Positions 46,676 to 56,558 are shown, counted from the first letter of the stretch. The stretch: 64,000 bases of DNA from VXYL01 sp965243095 (GCA_965243095.1 OZ251530.1:3596001-3660000); one strand, 5' to 3'. Made by a program: numbers and translations. Notes: generated by a model from the letters alone, not told the origin.

Positions 46676-47059
46676 TCAGGCGTATCCGCCAGCCATGATT
46701 CGGTCTAGATGGGCGTGGACGTACTGCGCGTTGCCTTCCCGCACGAGTTGGTGGGGGGTCTTGCCGGCGAAACCGGGGAGCGTTTCCGAACGAAACCAAG
46801 CGTAGGCCACCAGAGGCGGAACGCCGCTGTAAGACCCCACGCGGTGGAGGATTTCGACCATTTCTCGAAGCCGGGTCTGGGTTTTCCGACCTTGGATGCG
46901 AGAGGTTCGCGTCAGGGCCTCTCGACCGAGGCCCAAAGTACTGGCGATCTCCGCCTTGGTGGTTCGCAGCTCGCCGGCGATGAGGCTGGGCGAAAACGCT
47001 TGGCCGCCTTGGTCGACGAGTTCTTGAAGTTGCATCAGGGCGCCTCGGCTCTGCGACAT
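46676..47059 (-). CDS. Xre/MbcA/ParS-type antitoxin
   Basis: A 127-residue antitoxin. An N-terminal helical Xre-like region (TKAEIASTLGLGREALTRTS) is followed by the C-terminal MbcA/ParS toxin-binding domain: AYAWFRSETLPGFAGKTPHQLVREG, quoted in part as WFRSETLPGFAGKTPHQLV. It pairs with the RES toxin downstream. AAGGAAA precedes the ATG at 47059. The gap to the toxin is wider than the near-overlap usual in this operon type. Confidence 0.88.
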   Translation of the reverse strand: MSQSRGALMQLQELVDQGGQAFSPSLIAGELRTTKAEIASTLGLGREALTRTSRIQGRKTQTRLREMVEILHRVGSYSGVPPLVAYAWFRSETLPGFAGKTPHQLVREGNAQYVHAHLDRIMAGGYA

Positions 47060-47156
47060 GGTTTCCTTATTATTGCTAGCTCGCCGATGCAACCGCAAGG
47101 GCTTCGTTCGCGGTCATCGAGCCAAAGCTCCCCGGCGCTCCCTGTGGGATTTTCGG

Positions 47157-48014
47157 CTACAACGTCACCGCCCGAAACGCGGCCGGGTCGTCCAGCAGGC
47201 GGCGCACCAGGCCGTTGTTGGTGGCGTGGCCGGTGCGGTAGCCCTCGAAGGCGCCGAGGATGGGGTGGCCGCAGAGATAGAGGTCGCCCACGGCGTCAAG
47301 GATTTTGTGCTTCACGAACTCGTCGTGGTAGCGCAGGCCATCGTCGTTGAGGATGCCGTCCTCGTCCACCACGATGGCGTTGTCCAGGCTGCCGCCGAGG
47401 GCCATGCGCATGGTGCGCAGTTGTTCCATGTCCGCGAGGAAGCCGAAGGTGCGGGCGCGGCTCACTTCGCGCTCGAAGGTGCCGTTGGCGAACTCCACCG
47501 CGGCGTGCTGGCACTGGTCGGCGAAGAACGGGTGGTCGTAGTCCATGGTGTATTCGACGCGGAAACCGTCGTGCGGGCGCAGGTGGGCGACGGCCTCGCC
47601 TTCCTCGTAGGAGACTTCGCGCACCACTTGCAGGTACTGTCGCGCGGCGTCCTGCTCGACCACGCCGGCGTCGCGGATGAGATCGAGGAACGGCGCGGCG
47701 CTGCCATCCAAGATGGGGAGTTCGGTGGCGTTGATGTCCACCTCGGCGTTGTCCACGCCGAGGCCGGCGAAGGCTGCCATGAGGTGTTCCACGGTGGATA
47801 CGCGGGCGCCGTTCTCCGCCAAGGTGGTGGCGAATCGGGTTTCCACCACGTTGGCGACGTTGGCATGCACGGTTTCGCCGCGCAGATCCACGCGCCGGAA
47901 CACGATGCCGGCGTCCGGCGCGGCGGGGTGGAGGGTGATTTCCACCTCTTTGCCCGAGTGCAAGGCGATGCCTTGCGCGTGTGCCGACCGCGCCAACGTG
48001 CGCTGGCCGATCAT
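47157..48014 (-). CDS. lpxC: UDP-3-O-acyl-N-acetylglucosamine deacetylase (lipid A synthesis)
   Basis: A 285-residue zinc deacetylase that commits UDP-acyl-GlcNAc to lipid A. Zinc ligands are His77 (STVEHLMAA), His236 and Asp240 (VKHKILDAVGDL); Glu76 and His263 (TGHATNNGL) are the catalytic pair. The start (MIGQRTL) matches the family. It is the last gene of the dcw cluster, 196 bases after ftsZ, as in other Gammaproteobacteria. The interval probably holds an lpxC promoter, but I find no convincing one. Confidence 0.97.
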   Translation of the reverse strand: MIGQRTLARSAHAQGIALHSGKEVEITLHPAAPDAGIVFRRVDLRGETVHANVANVVETRFATTLAENGARVSTVEHLMAAFAGLGVDNAEVDINATELPILDGSAAPFLDLIRDAGVVEQDAARQYLQVVREVSYEEGEAVAHLRPHDGFRVEYTMDYDHPFFADQCQHAAVEFANGTFEREVSRARTFGFLADMEQLRTMRMALGGSLDNAIVVDEDGILNDDGLRYHDEFVKHKILDAVGDLYLCGHPILGAFEGYRTGHATNNGLVRRLLDDPAAFRAVTL

Positions 48015-48210
48015 GCGTTGCTCGCCACTGTGCGTCTCCCGCTCGCTCCCGGAATTGGAACGCCCTCAAGCGGTCGCGGCTTGTGCCGTGCGGCTAAACC
48101 CGCGAACCCCCACGCGCCACCATAGCAACATTGCCGCCATCTGTTTGTAACAATTTGTTTCGCTTTGGCTTTCCTCCTGTTTCCCAATGATCCCGCGGAA
48201 GGCGAACGCG

Positions 48211-49419
48211 CTAGTCGGCTTGCCGCCGCAGGAACGAGGGAATGTCGAGCTCCTCCAGATCCGCCGCCTCCGCCGGCCCGGCCGCTTGGGCGCGCAGGGA
48301 TTGCGCCACGCCCAAGCCGCGCGGTTCCGGTTGCACCGCCATGCCGCGCCGCGTTGGGGCGCCGCGTTCGCCTTCGCCGCGTTCCACGCGCGCGGGCCCA
48401 GCCGGCGGGCGCGGTTCCTGGGCACCGGTGAGCACCGGCGGCGGGGGTGCGGCGGGCATGTCGGCTTCGGCACCTAGGCCGGTGGCCACGACGGTCACGC
48501 GCATCCGTTCGCCCATGCTTTCCTCCATCACCGTGCCGAGCACCACGGTGGCGTCGTGGGCGGTGAATTCGCGCACGATCTGCCCCACTTCGCGGAACTC
48601 CATGATGCCCATGCCCGGCGCCGTGGTGACGTTCACCACCACGCCGCGCGCCCCGCGCAGGTCCACGTCGTCCAACAGCGGGCTGTGAATGGCGCGGTCC
48701 GCGGCGTCGGCGGCGCGGCCTTCGCCCTCGCCCTCGCCGGTGCCCATGATGGCGAGACCGCGTTCGGACATCACCGTTTTCACGTCCGCGAAGTCCACGT
48801 TGACGAGGCCCGGACGGATGATGATGTCCGCGATGCCCTGCACCGCGCCGAGCAGCACGTCGTTGGCGGCGGCGAACGCCTCCTCCAGCCTAGCGTTGTC
48901 GCCAAGCACCGTGAGCAGCTTCTCGTTGGGCACGGCGATGAGCGAATCCACGTGTTGGCCGAGGTCGCGGATGCCCTGATCGGCCACCTTCATGCGGTTC
49001 TCGAACTCGAACGGCTTGGTCACCACGGCCACCGTGAGCACGTCCATCTCCTTGGCCACCTCGGCGACAACCGGCGCGGCGCCGGTGCCGGTGCCGCCGC
49101 CCATGCCGGCGGTGATGAACACCATGTCCGTGCCTTTGAGGATCTCCTGCAGCTTCTCGCGGTCGTACAGCGCGGCGGCGCGGCCCACTTCCGGGTTCGC
49201 GCCGGCGCCGAGGCCTTTGTTGTCGGCGGCGCCGAGTTGCACCTTGGTCGCCGCGCTCAAGCAGTTGAGCGCTTGCGCGTCCGTGTTGGCGACGATGAAC
49301 TCCACGCCTTCCACGTTGTTGACGACCATGTGCTCCACGGCGTTGCCGCCGCCGCCGCCCACGCCGATCACCTTGATCACGGCCGCCTGCAGCGGGTGTT
49401 CCACCAGTTCAAATGCCAT
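48211..49419 (-). CDS. ftsZ: cell division tubulin FtsZ
   Basis: A 402-residue tubulin-like GTPase that forms the division ring. The N-terminal IKVIGVGGGGGNAVEHM and the tubulin signature GGGTGTGA (near 108) are intact. A low-complexity linker with MPAAPPPPVLTG follows the core, and the C-terminal peptide DLEELDIPSFLRRQ binds FtsA/ZipA partners. AAGGAG precedes the ATG at 49419. Confidence 0.98.
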   Translation of the reverse strand: MAFELVEHPLQAAVIKVIGVGGGGGNAVEHMVVNNVEGVEFIVANTDAQALNCLSAATKVQLGAADNKGLGAGANPEVGRAAALYDREKLQEILKGTDMVFITAGMGGGTGTGAAPVVAEVAKEMDVLTVAVVTKPFEFENRMKVADQGIRDLGQHVDSLIAVPNEKLLTVLGDNARLEEAFAAANDVLLGAVQGIADIIIRPGLVNVDFADVKTVMSERGLAIMGTGEGEGEGRAADAADRAIHSPLLDDVDLRGARGVVVNVTTAPGMGIMEFREVGQIVREFTAHDATVVLGTVMEESMGERMRVTVVATGLGAEADMPAAPPPPVLTGAQEPRPPAGPARVERGEGERGAPTRRGMAVQPEPRGLGVAQSLRAQAAGPAEAADLEELDIPSFLRRQAD

Positions 49420-49485
49420 CTCTCTCTCCTTGGGTCCTTGCTCGAACTCCGTTTCCTTCGCCGCCGGCGGTGGCCGGCGACGTCC

Positions 49486-50733
49486 CTACATTCGTTCCTG
49501 AAACCATCCCTTCACGGTCTCGGCCGCTTTCTCGGCGAACTCGGCGACGCCGCCGCCGAAGCCGCGCCGGCGGCCCACATCGTTCATTTCCTGATCGCGC
49601 CCGTAGAGCAGCAGCCCCACCGCGGTGGCGTACACCGGGTCACCCACGATGTCCGCCAAGCCCGAAACCGAGCGCGGCGCCGCCAAGCACACCGGCATGT
49701 GGAAGATCTCCTCGGCCAGTTCCACCAGCCCCTCCATCTTCGCGCCGCCGCCGGTGAGCACCATGCCGGAGGCGATGGTCTCCTCGAAGCCGCTGCGCCG
49801 CAGCTCCGCTTGGATGAGCGTGAACAGTTCCTCGTAGCGGGGCTCCACCACCTCGGCCAGCGTTTGCCGCGACAGGTCGCGGGAAGGCCGGTCGCCCACG
49901 CCGGGCACTTGGATGTGGTCTTCCGCCGACGCCAATTGGGTTAGCGCGCAGGCGTACTTCACCTTGATCTCCTCGGCGTTCGCCGTGGGAGTGCGCAGCG
50001 CCATGGCGATGTCGTTGGTCACCTGTTCGCCGGCGATGGGAATCACCGCGGTGTGGCGGATGGCGCCCTCGGTGAACACGGCGATGTCCGTGGTGCCGCC
50101 GCCGATGTCCACCAGGCAGACGCCGAGGTTGCGCTCGTCCTCGCTGAGCGTGGCGTGGCTGGACGCCAATTGCTCCAAGATGATGTCGTTGACGGCCAAG
50201 TCGCAGCGGCGCACGCACTTCTCGATGTTCTGCGCCGCGTTCACCGCGCAGGTGACCAGATGCACCTTGGCTTCCAAACGCACGCCGGACATGCCGAGGG
50301 GGTCTTTCACGCCCTCCTCGTTGTCGATGAGGTACTCCTGCGCCAGCACGTGCAGCACCTGCTGATCCGCCGGCACCGGCATGGCCTTCGCGGAGTCGAT
50401 CACGCGGTCGATGTCCTGCGGCGAAACCTCGCGGTCGCGCACCGGCGTGACGCCTTTGGAGTTGAGGCTGCGGATGTGGCTGCCGGCGATGCCGACGTAG
50501 GCGGAGTCGATCTCGCAGCCGGCCATCAGCTCCGCCTCCTCCACGGCGCGCTGGATGGACTGCACGGTGGACTCGATGTTCACCACCACGCCCTTCTTCA
50601 GGCCGCGCGACGGATGCGTGCCGAGGCCGACCACTTCCAACGCGCCGTCCGGCGCGAGCTCGCCCACCAGCGCCGCCACCTTGCAGGTGCCGATGTCCAA
50701 GGCGACGACGTGATGCGCGGAGTCATTCGCCAT
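49486..50733 (-). CDS. ftsA: cell division actin-like protein FtsA
   Basis: A 415-residue actin-fold protein that tethers FtsZ to the membrane. Visible: VALDIGTCKVAALVGE (phosphate loop), DIGGGTTDIAVF near 210 and GGGAKMEGLVELAEE near 350. The C-terminal amphipathic helix ETVKGWFQERM is the membrane anchor. The start at 50733 overlaps the ftsQ stop by 11 bases; a longer reading from 50796 would run inside ftsQ. Confidence 0.97.
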   Translation of the reverse strand: MANDSAHHVVALDIGTCKVAALVGELAPDGALEVVGLGTHPSRGLKKGVVVNIESTVQSIQRAVEEAELMAGCEIDSAYVGIAGSHIRSLNSKGVTPVRDREVSPQDIDRVIDSAKAMPVPADQQVLHVLAQEYLIDNEEGVKDPLGMSGVRLEAKVHLVTCAVNAAQNIEKCVRRCDLAVNDIILEQLASSHATLSEDERNLGVCLVDIGGGTTDIAVFTEGAIRHTAVIPIAGEQVTNDIAMALRTPTANAEEIKVKYACALTQLASAEDHIQVPGVGDRPSRDLSRQTLAEVVEPRYEELFTLIQAELRRSGFEETIASGMVLTGGGAKMEGLVELAEEIFHMPVCLAAPRSVSGLADIVGDPVYATAVGLLLYGRDQEMNDVGRRRGFGGGVAEFAEKAAETVKGWFQERM

Positions 50734-51556
50734 CGGCGAACCCCAATTCAACAAGGCGAGCGCGTGACGAAGGCGGCGCAACGCTGGCCACGGCAAGCGT
50801 GGTTGGCGCGGCCGGCGGGGTTTCGTCTACTTCCGCGGGATCAACTTGCGCCACCCAGCGCACCGCGACGCCGTTCGCGTAGCGGGCGTCCGCCCGAGCC
50901 AGTGCGCCTTCCGGCGTGGCGTTGCGACGGGTCTGCGCTTCGGCCCGCAAATGCGCCCGGTACACGGCGGCGAACCGCGCCGTGCGCTCGCGCAGCGCGG
51001 TGCGGCCGAGCATCACCTGCACGCCGTCGGCGAAGGTGGCGCTCCAGTCGCCGGCGTTGTTCTCGGTCAAGGCGACCAGACGCAGCCCTTCCGCGGCGGT
51101 GGCGCTGCTGATGCGGTTGAAGATGTCCATCGCCTGCGGGCCATCGGCGCGGAGAGCGGCGATGGTGGGCAGCGCCGCCAAGGTTGGCGCTTCGCCGAGT
51201 TGATCGCTGGAAACGACAGCGCCGCTGGTGCTGAGCCAAGCGTCCTTGCCCCAGCGCGCCACCGGGGTTTCGCGGCGCACCATGACGTGCAGCGCGTCCG
51301 GCCAATGCCGCCGGGCGCGCACTTCGCGCACCCAACCGAGGCCCTCCACCACGTCCACCACGTCGGCCACCGAGCCGCCGCCCGGGCGTTCCAAGCCGGC
51401 GGCCACCGCGGCGCGCACTTCGTCGCGCTCGCGCGGCGTCAACTCGCCTTCCACGCGCACGACGCGGAAGTCCGTCGCGGCGATGCCGGCGAGCAGCCGC
51501 AAACCGCCCACGAGTGCCACCGCGGCCAGCAGCGCAAGCGCGACGGAGCGGATCAC
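50723..51556 (-). CDS. ftsQ: cell division protein FtsQ
   Basis: A 277-residue bitopic protein of the divisome. A membrane segment covers residues 3-27 (SVALALLAAVALVGGLRLL), followed by a POTRA domain (TDFRVVRVEGELTPRERDEV) and the beta-rich FtsQ domain. It links FtsL/FtsB to FtsI/FtsW activity. GTG start at 51556 overlapping the murC stop (GTGA). No ddl or murB gene precedes it. Confidence 0.92.
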   Translation of the reverse strand: MIRSVALALLAAVALVGGLRLLAGIAATDFRVVRVEGELTPRERDEVRAAVAAGLERPGGGSVADVVDVVEGLGWVREVRARRHWPDALHVMVRRETPVARWGKDAWLSTSGAVVSSDQLGEAPTLAALPTIAALRADGPQAMDIFNRISSATAAEGLRLVALTENNAGDWSATFADGVQVMLGRTALRERTARFAAVYRAHLRAEAQTRRNATPEGALARADARYANGVAVRWVAQVDPAEVDETPPAAPTTLAVASVAPPSSRARLVELGFADGE

Positions 51557-52944
51557 GCGACACGCTCCAACAAGGCAGGCAAGCGGTCGATGTCGCCGGC
51601 GCCTTGGACGACGACCACATCGCCATCAAGCACGATTTGCGCGAGATGATCCGCGGCGTCCTCCGGCGTGGCGAACAGCGGCGGCGACGGCGAACCGCGC
51701 TGGGCGATGGCTGCACCCAGCGACTCGCCATCCACACCTTCAATGGCAGCTTCGCCGGCGGCGTACACCTCCACCAGCAGCAGCGCATCCACCGCGGCGA
51801 GTTCGCGGGCGAACTCGTCGCGCAGATCGCGCAGGCGGGTGTAGCGGTGGGGTTGGTACACCATCACCAAGCGGCGTCCGCGCCATTTGCGGCGCGCGGT
51901 GCCGACGACGCCGGCGATCTCGGTGGGATGGTGGCCGTAGTCGTCCACCAGCGTGAAGCGCTTGCCGGCCAGCATCCGCCCGGTGATCTCGAAGCGCCGC
52001 CGCACGCCGGCGAAGCTCTCGATGCCTTGCGCGATGGCGTCGTCGGCAACGCCTTCCGAGGTGGCCACCGCCACCGCCGCCAAGACGTTGCGGGCGTTGT
52101 GGCAGCCCGGCAGCGGCGGCGTCACGGACAGCGTGGCGGCGTCGCGTCTGGCGATGGACAACCCGCCCTTGCCCTGCCCTCGCACGGCGCGAACATCCGC
52201 ATCCGGCGCGAAACCGTAGGTCAACGCCCGTCCGCCCATGCCGTGCGCCAACAGCCGCGCCTCCCGATCATCGGCGCAAAGCACCGCCTTGCCAGCGCTT
52301 GGCAACGCGCCTAGGAACTCCGCGAACGCGCCGCGCAAGCGGTCGAGATCCTGGCCGTAGGTGTCCATGTGATCGCTGTCGATGTTGGTCACCACCGCGA
52401 CATCCGGCCGCAAGCGCAGAAACGACGCGTCGCTCTCGTCGGCCTCGGCGACGAAGCGGCAACCGGCGCCGCGATGCCCGTTGCCGCCGGTGGCGTTCAC
52501 CACGCCGCCGATGGCGAAGCTGGGATCCAAGCCGCCGGCGCGCAGCACGCCCGCCAGCAGCGCCGCGGTGGTGGTCTTGCCGTGGCTGCCGGCCACGGCG
52601 ATGCCGCGCCGCCCGCGCAGCAGCCGGGCGAGCAGTTCGCCGCGCGCCAACACCGGCAGCCGCAGTTCCCGGGCGCGGCGCAACTCCGGGTTCGCCTCGC
52701 CAATCGCCGTGGACACCACCACCGCGTCCGCGTTCGCCACCGCCGCGTCGTCGTGGCGCAAACGCACGCTGGCGCCCAGCGCTTCCAACCGCCGCGTGGC
52801 CGGCGAGGCGATCAGATCCGAACCGCTCACCGTGTGCCCGCCGGCCAGCAGCAACTCGGCCAGCGCACACATGCCGGCGCCGCCGATGCCGACGAAATGC
52901 ACCCTGCGCCACGGCACGGCGGCTTGACCGCGCTCATCCGCCAT
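51553..52944 (-). CDS. murC: UDP-N-acetylmuramate-L-alanine ligase
   Basis: A 463-residue ATP-dependent Mur ligase adding L-Ala to UDP-MurNAc. HFVGIGGAGMCALAELL at the N-terminus, the P-loop GSHGKTTTAALLAGVL near 110 and DDYGHHPTEIAGVV near 335 are typical. The ATG at 52944 overlaps the ftsW stop by 11 bases. In most gammaproteobacterial dcw clusters murG lies between ftsW and murC; here there is no space for it. Confidence 0.97.
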   Translation of the reverse strand: MADERGQAAVPWRRVHFVGIGGAGMCALAELLLAGGHTVSGSDLIASPATRRLEALGASVRLRHDDAAVANADAVVVSTAIGEANPELRRARELRLPVLARGELLARLLRGRRGIAVAGSHGKTTTAALLAGVLRAGGLDPSFAIGGVVNATGGNGHRGAGCRFVAEADESDASFLRLRPDVAVVTNIDSDHMDTYGQDLDRLRGAFAEFLGALPSAGKAVLCADDREARLLAHGMGGRALTYGFAPDADVRAVRGQGKGGLSIARRDAATLSVTPPLPGCHNARNVLAAVAVATSEGVADDAIAQGIESFAGVRRRFEITGRMLAGKRFTLVDDYGHHPTEIAGVVGTARRKWRGRRLVMVYQPHRYTRLRDLRDEFARELAAVDALLLVEVYAAGEAAIEGVDGESLGAAIAQRGSPSPPLFATPEDAADHLAQIVLDGDVVVVQGAGDIDRLPALLERVA

Positions 52945-54142
52945 CGCCGCCGCCTCCCACATCCCGCGCGCCTTCGTATTGGGCGCGCAACGCCAACGCC
53001 ACCAGCGCCGAGCAGACCAGCAGGCTGTTGCCGCCGAAGCTGATGAACGGCAGCGTGAGACCTTTGGTGGGCAGCACGCCGGTGTTGACGCCGGCGTTGA
53101 TCAACGCTTGGCCGCCGATCAGCAGCGCCGCCGCGTAGGCGAGCAGCGCCGCGAACACGCGCCGCCCGGCGGACGCGGCGCGGGCGATGCGCAACAGCCG
53201 CCAAACCAGCACCGCGAACAACGCCAGCACGCCCAGAGCGCCCAGCAGGCCGAGTTCCTCGGCGATGACGGCGTAGATGAAGTCGTTGTGCGCCTCCGGC
53301 AGGTAGAAGAGCTTCTGCACCCCCTCGCCGAGGCCTAGACCGGTGTAGCCGCCGCGCCCGAACGCGATCAACGCCTGGGTCAGCTGGTAGCCGCCGTCGA
53401 ACTGCGTCGCCCACGGGTCGAGAAAGGTCACCATACGCTCCACCCGGTACGGCTGCACCACCGCCGCCGCGGCCAACGCCAAGCCGCCAAGCAGCGCCAG
53501 CAGGGCGAAGTCCCGCAGCCGCGCACCGCCGAGGAACAACAGGCCGCCGGTCAACGCCGCCAGCACCACCACACTGCCGAAGTCCGGTTGACACAGCACC
53601 AGCACCAGCACCGCGCCCACCCAGGCGAGCGGCAGGAACCACGCCGACCACTCCGTGCCCAAACGGTCGCCGGCGCGGGCGACATGGCCGGCGAGATAGA
53701 CCGCCACCAGCAATTTCGCGGCTTCCGCCGGCTGGAACCGCGCCACGCCGAGGTCGAGCCAGCGGCGCGCGCCGTTCACTTCCACGGACAGGAACGGCAG
53801 CAAGACCAAAGCGCAGAGGGCAAGCGCCAAGAGCAGGCAGGGCTTGTGGACGGCCTGCCAAGCGCGCAGGGGAATCGCCACGCAAACGGCGAACACCACC
53901 ACCGAGCCGAGCACCATGACGATGTGCTTCTGCAGGTGGTGGTCCGCCCCCCCGCGCTGTCCGGCGGAGGCCGAAGCCACCATCACCACGCCCACTACGA
54001 GCAGCGCGAGCCACGCCATCAGCAGGGTCGTGTCCCAGCGGCCGCCCGGGTGCTTGGCGACCGCCGGCGCCCGGCGCGACGGCGTGGCTTCGCCCGCATC
54101 GAGCAACAGGCCGATGTCGCCAGTGGCCGCGCGCGCAGCCAT
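52934..54142 (-). CDS. ftsW: SEDS-family glycosyltransferase FtsW
   Basis: A 402-residue ten-segment membrane protein that polymerises septal glycan with FtsI. WLALLVVGVVMVASASAGQR near 45, NGARRWLDLGVARFQPAEAAK near 125 (quoted in part as ARRWLDLGVARFQPAE) and GLTLPFISFGGNSLL near 360 are SEDS signatures. TGATG overlap with the murD stop at 54142-54144. Confidence 0.96.
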   Translation of the reverse strand: MAARAATGDIGLLLDAGEATPSRRAPAVAKHPGGRWDTTLLMAWLALLVVGVVMVASASAGQRGGADHHLQKHIVMVLGSVVVFAVCVAIPLRAWQAVHKPCLLLALALCALVLLPFLSVEVNGARRWLDLGVARFQPAEAAKLLVAVYLAGHVARAGDRLGTEWSAWFLPLAWVGAVLVLVLCQPDFGSVVVLAALTGGLLFLGGARLRDFALLALLGGLALAAAAVVQPYRVERMVTFLDPWATQFDGGYQLTQALIAFGRGGYTGLGLGEGVQKLFYLPEAHNDFIYAVIAEELGLLGALGVLALFAVLVWRLLRIARAASAGRRVFAALLAYAAALLIGGQALINAGVNTGVLPTKGLTLPFISFGGNSLLVCSALVALALRAQYEGARDVGGGGDGG

Positions 54143-55473
54143 CAGCGCGCCTCCTCCCCGGCGAGCTGGCGCACCGCCGCCGCAAACGCTTCGCCGCGCG
54201 CCTCAAAACCGGCGTACATGTCGAAACTGGCGCAAGCTGGAGAGAGCAGCACGGTGCCGCCTCGCCGGGCCTCGCGCCACGCGAGGCGCACCGCCTCGGC
54301 CATGTCCGCCGCGTACACCGTGGGCGTCCGCCCAAGCAGCGCTTGCTCGATCCGCGGCGCGTCGCGGCCGAGCAACACGGCGCACGACACATGGCGACGA
54401 ACGGCCGGCGTCAAGTCCGCGAAGGAGGCGCCTTTGCCGTCGCCGCCGGCGATGAGCACGATGTCGCGTTGGCCGTTGCCGAGACCTTCCAGCGCGGCCA
54501 CGCAAGCGCCCACGTTGGTGGCTTTGGAATCGTTGACGAACGTGACGCCATTCAACGTCGCCACGCGCTGGGCGCGATGCGCTAGGCCGGCGAAACCCGT
54601 CAGCACGGAATGGTGCCGGTCGATGTCCACCCCCGCCAAGTGCGCGGCGGCGGCAGCGGCGAGGACGTTGAACTGGTTGTGGTGTCCGGCAAGCGCCAGC
54701 GAGCGTGCGGGAAGCCGGGCGCCGTTCAACACTAAGGCGTCGTCTTCCAAACACCAGCCTGCGTCCCCGTTCAAGGCGATCGCCTCTCCTGAACCACCGC
54801 AACCCCCGCGCCAATCGTCGCCCGGGTGGGTGGCGGCGTCGTCGGCGTTGAAGACCACCTTCGCGGCACCAGCGAAGATGCGCCGTTTGGCCGCGGCGTA
54901 GGCGTCCAAGTTCGGGTAGCGGTCGCCGTGGTCGGCGCTGATGTTGAGCAGCACGGCCACCGTCAGGCCCGGCCGGCGCAGCCGTTCCAGTTGAAAGCTG
55001 GAGAGCTCCAAAGCGTAGATGTCGCGCTCCTCGGCAAGCAGATCCAGCGCCGGGGTGCCGAGGTTGCCGCCCACTCCGGCGCGCATCCCGGCCGCCGTCA
55101 GCAATTCGCCGAGCAGCGAGACAACGGTGCTCTTGCCGTTGGTGCCGGTGACGCCGATCACCGGCTTGGTGCCAACCGCGTCCAAAAACAGCCCGATGTC
55201 GCTCGCGAGCGGCACACCCGCGGCAACGGCGCCGCGCACCCAGCAGTGATTCAGCGGCACACCCGGGCTCACCACCACCCGATCCACCTCGGCCAATGCC
55301 CGCGGCCAATCGCCCGGCCGCAGCACCTCAACATCCGGGTGTTCCGCCCGAACCGCGTCCAACTGCGGCGGTTCGGCGCGGGTGTCGATGGCGCGCAGCC
55401 GCGCCCGCCCGTCGAGGTGGCGAATCACCGAGCGCCCGGTGGCGCCCAAGCCGATGACCAGCGTGGTGTCCAT
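54142..55473 (-). CDS. murD: UDP-N-acetylmuramoylalanine-D-glutamate ligase
   Basis: A 443-residue Mur ligase adding D-Glu. LVIGLGATGRSVIRHL at the N-terminus, the P-loop GVTGTNGKSTVVSLL near 105, the core block NISADHGDRYPNLDAYAAAK, and NDSKATNVGACVAALEG near 310. The start (55473) is two bases after the mraY stop. The murD gene is complete. Confidence 0.97.
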   Translation of the reverse strand: MDTTLVIGLGATGRSVIRHLDGRARLRAIDTRAEPPQLDAVRAEHPDVEVLRPGDWPRALAEVDRVVVSPGVPLNHCWVRGAVAAGVPLASDIGLFLDAVGTKPVIGVTGTNGKSTVVSLLGELLTAAGMRAGVGGNLGTPALDLLAEERDIYALELSSFQLERLRRPGLTVAVLLNISADHGDRYPNLDAYAAAKRRIFAGAAKVVFNADDAATHPGDDWRGGCGGSGEAIALNGDAGWCLEDDALVLNGARLPARSLALAGHHNQFNVLAAAAAAHLAGVDIDRHHSVLTGFAGLAHRAQRVATLNGVTFVNDSKATNVGACVAALEGLGNGQRDIVLIAGGDGKGASFADLTPAVRRHVSCAVLLGRDAPRIEQALLGRTPTVYAADMAEAVRLAWREARRGGTVLLSPACASFDMYAGFEARGEAFAAAVRQLAGEEAR

Positions 55474-55475
55474 GT

Positions 55476-56558
55476 TCAACGCAGCTTCAACGTCGACAAG
55501 CCCACCAGCACCAGCACCAGCGTGACGATCCACATGCGCACGATGACGCGGGGTTCCGGCCAGCCCAGCAGCTCGAAGTGGTGGTGGATGGGCGCCATGC
55601 GGAACACGCGCTTGCCGGTGAGGCGGAAGGAAGTCACCTGCACGATGACGGAAACGGCCTCCACCACGAACAGCCCGCCCATGATGAGCAGCACGATCTC
55701 GTGCCGCACCACCACCGCCACCAGCCCCAGCGCCGCGCCCAGCGCCAACGCGCCCACGTCGCCCATGAACACCTGCGCCGGGTAGGCGTTGAACCACAGG
55801 AAGCCGAGGCCGGCGCCGATCAACGCGCCGCAGAACACCGCCAATTCGCCGGCGCCGGCGACGTAGGGGATTTGCAGGTAATCCGCGAACTCCACATGGC
55901 CGGCCAGGTAGGCGATGAGGCCCAGCGCCGCCGCCACCATCACCGTGGGGAGGATCGCCAAACCGTCCAGCCCATCGGTGAGGTTCACCGCGTTGCTCAT
56001 GAACACGATCATCAGATAGGCGAGGAACACGAAGCCGACGCCGAGGGGGATGGCGATGTCCTTGAAGAACGGCAGGTAGAGGTTGGTTTCCACCGAGGTG
56101 TCCGCGCTGGTGAACAGCGCCACCGCCACCAGAAAGCCGAACACGGACTGCCAGAGGTACTTCCAACCGGCGGAGAGGCCGCGCGAGCTCTTCTGGCTGA
56201 TCTTCATGTAGTCGTCGATCCAACCCACCGCGCCGAAGGTGACGACCACGCCCACGGCGATCCAGATGTAGCGGTTGAAGAGGTCGCCCCAGAGCACGGT
56301 GGCGGCGATGATGGAGACGAGAATCAAGGCGCCGCCCATGGTGGGCGTGCCGGCTTTCTCCAAGTGCGACTCGGGCCCCAGATCGCGCACGACTTGGCCG
56401 ATCTGGTGGTGCGAGAGCTTGCGGATCATCGTCGGGCCGATGACCAGCGACATGGCCAGCGCCGTCAGGGCGCTGACCACGGTGCGCAGCGTGAGGTACT
56501 GGAACACGCCGAAGAAGCTGAGGTGGCCGGCGAGGTATTCGGTGAACCAGAGGAGCAT
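55476..56558 (-). CDS. mraY: phospho-MurNAc-pentapeptide transferase
   Basis: A 360-residue ten-segment membrane enzyme making lipid I, the same length as in E. coli. Signatures: GTPTMGGALIL near 60, NAVNLTDGLDGLAI near 190 and the histidine block APIHHHFELLGWPE near 325. The ATG at 56558 overlaps the murE stop as TGATG. No murF gene separates it from murE. Confidence 0.97.
   Translation of the reverse strand: MLLWFTEYLAGHLSFFGVFQYLTLRTVVSALTALAMSLVIGPTMIRKLSHHQIGQVVRDLGPESHLEKAGTPTMGGALILVSIIAATVLWGDLFNRYIWIAVGVVVTFGAVGWIDDYMKISQKSSRGLSAGWKYLWQSVFGFLVAVALFTSADTSVETNLYLPFFKDIAIPLGVGFVFLAYLMIVFMSNAVNLTDGLDGLAILPTVMVAAALGLIAYLAGHVEFADYLQIPYVAGAGELAVFCGALIGAGLGFLWFNAYPAQVFMGDVGALALGAALGLVAVVVRHEIVLLIMGGLFVVEAVSVIVQVTSFRLTGKRVFRMAPIHHHFELLGWPEPRVIVRMWIVTLVLVLVGLSTLKLR

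Noticed and set aside
48015..48210. A promoter for lpxC in the ftsZ-lpxC gap
   Set aside because: An extended-looking TATGGT and TTGTTA can be found, but the spacer is about 23 bases, so it was not reported.
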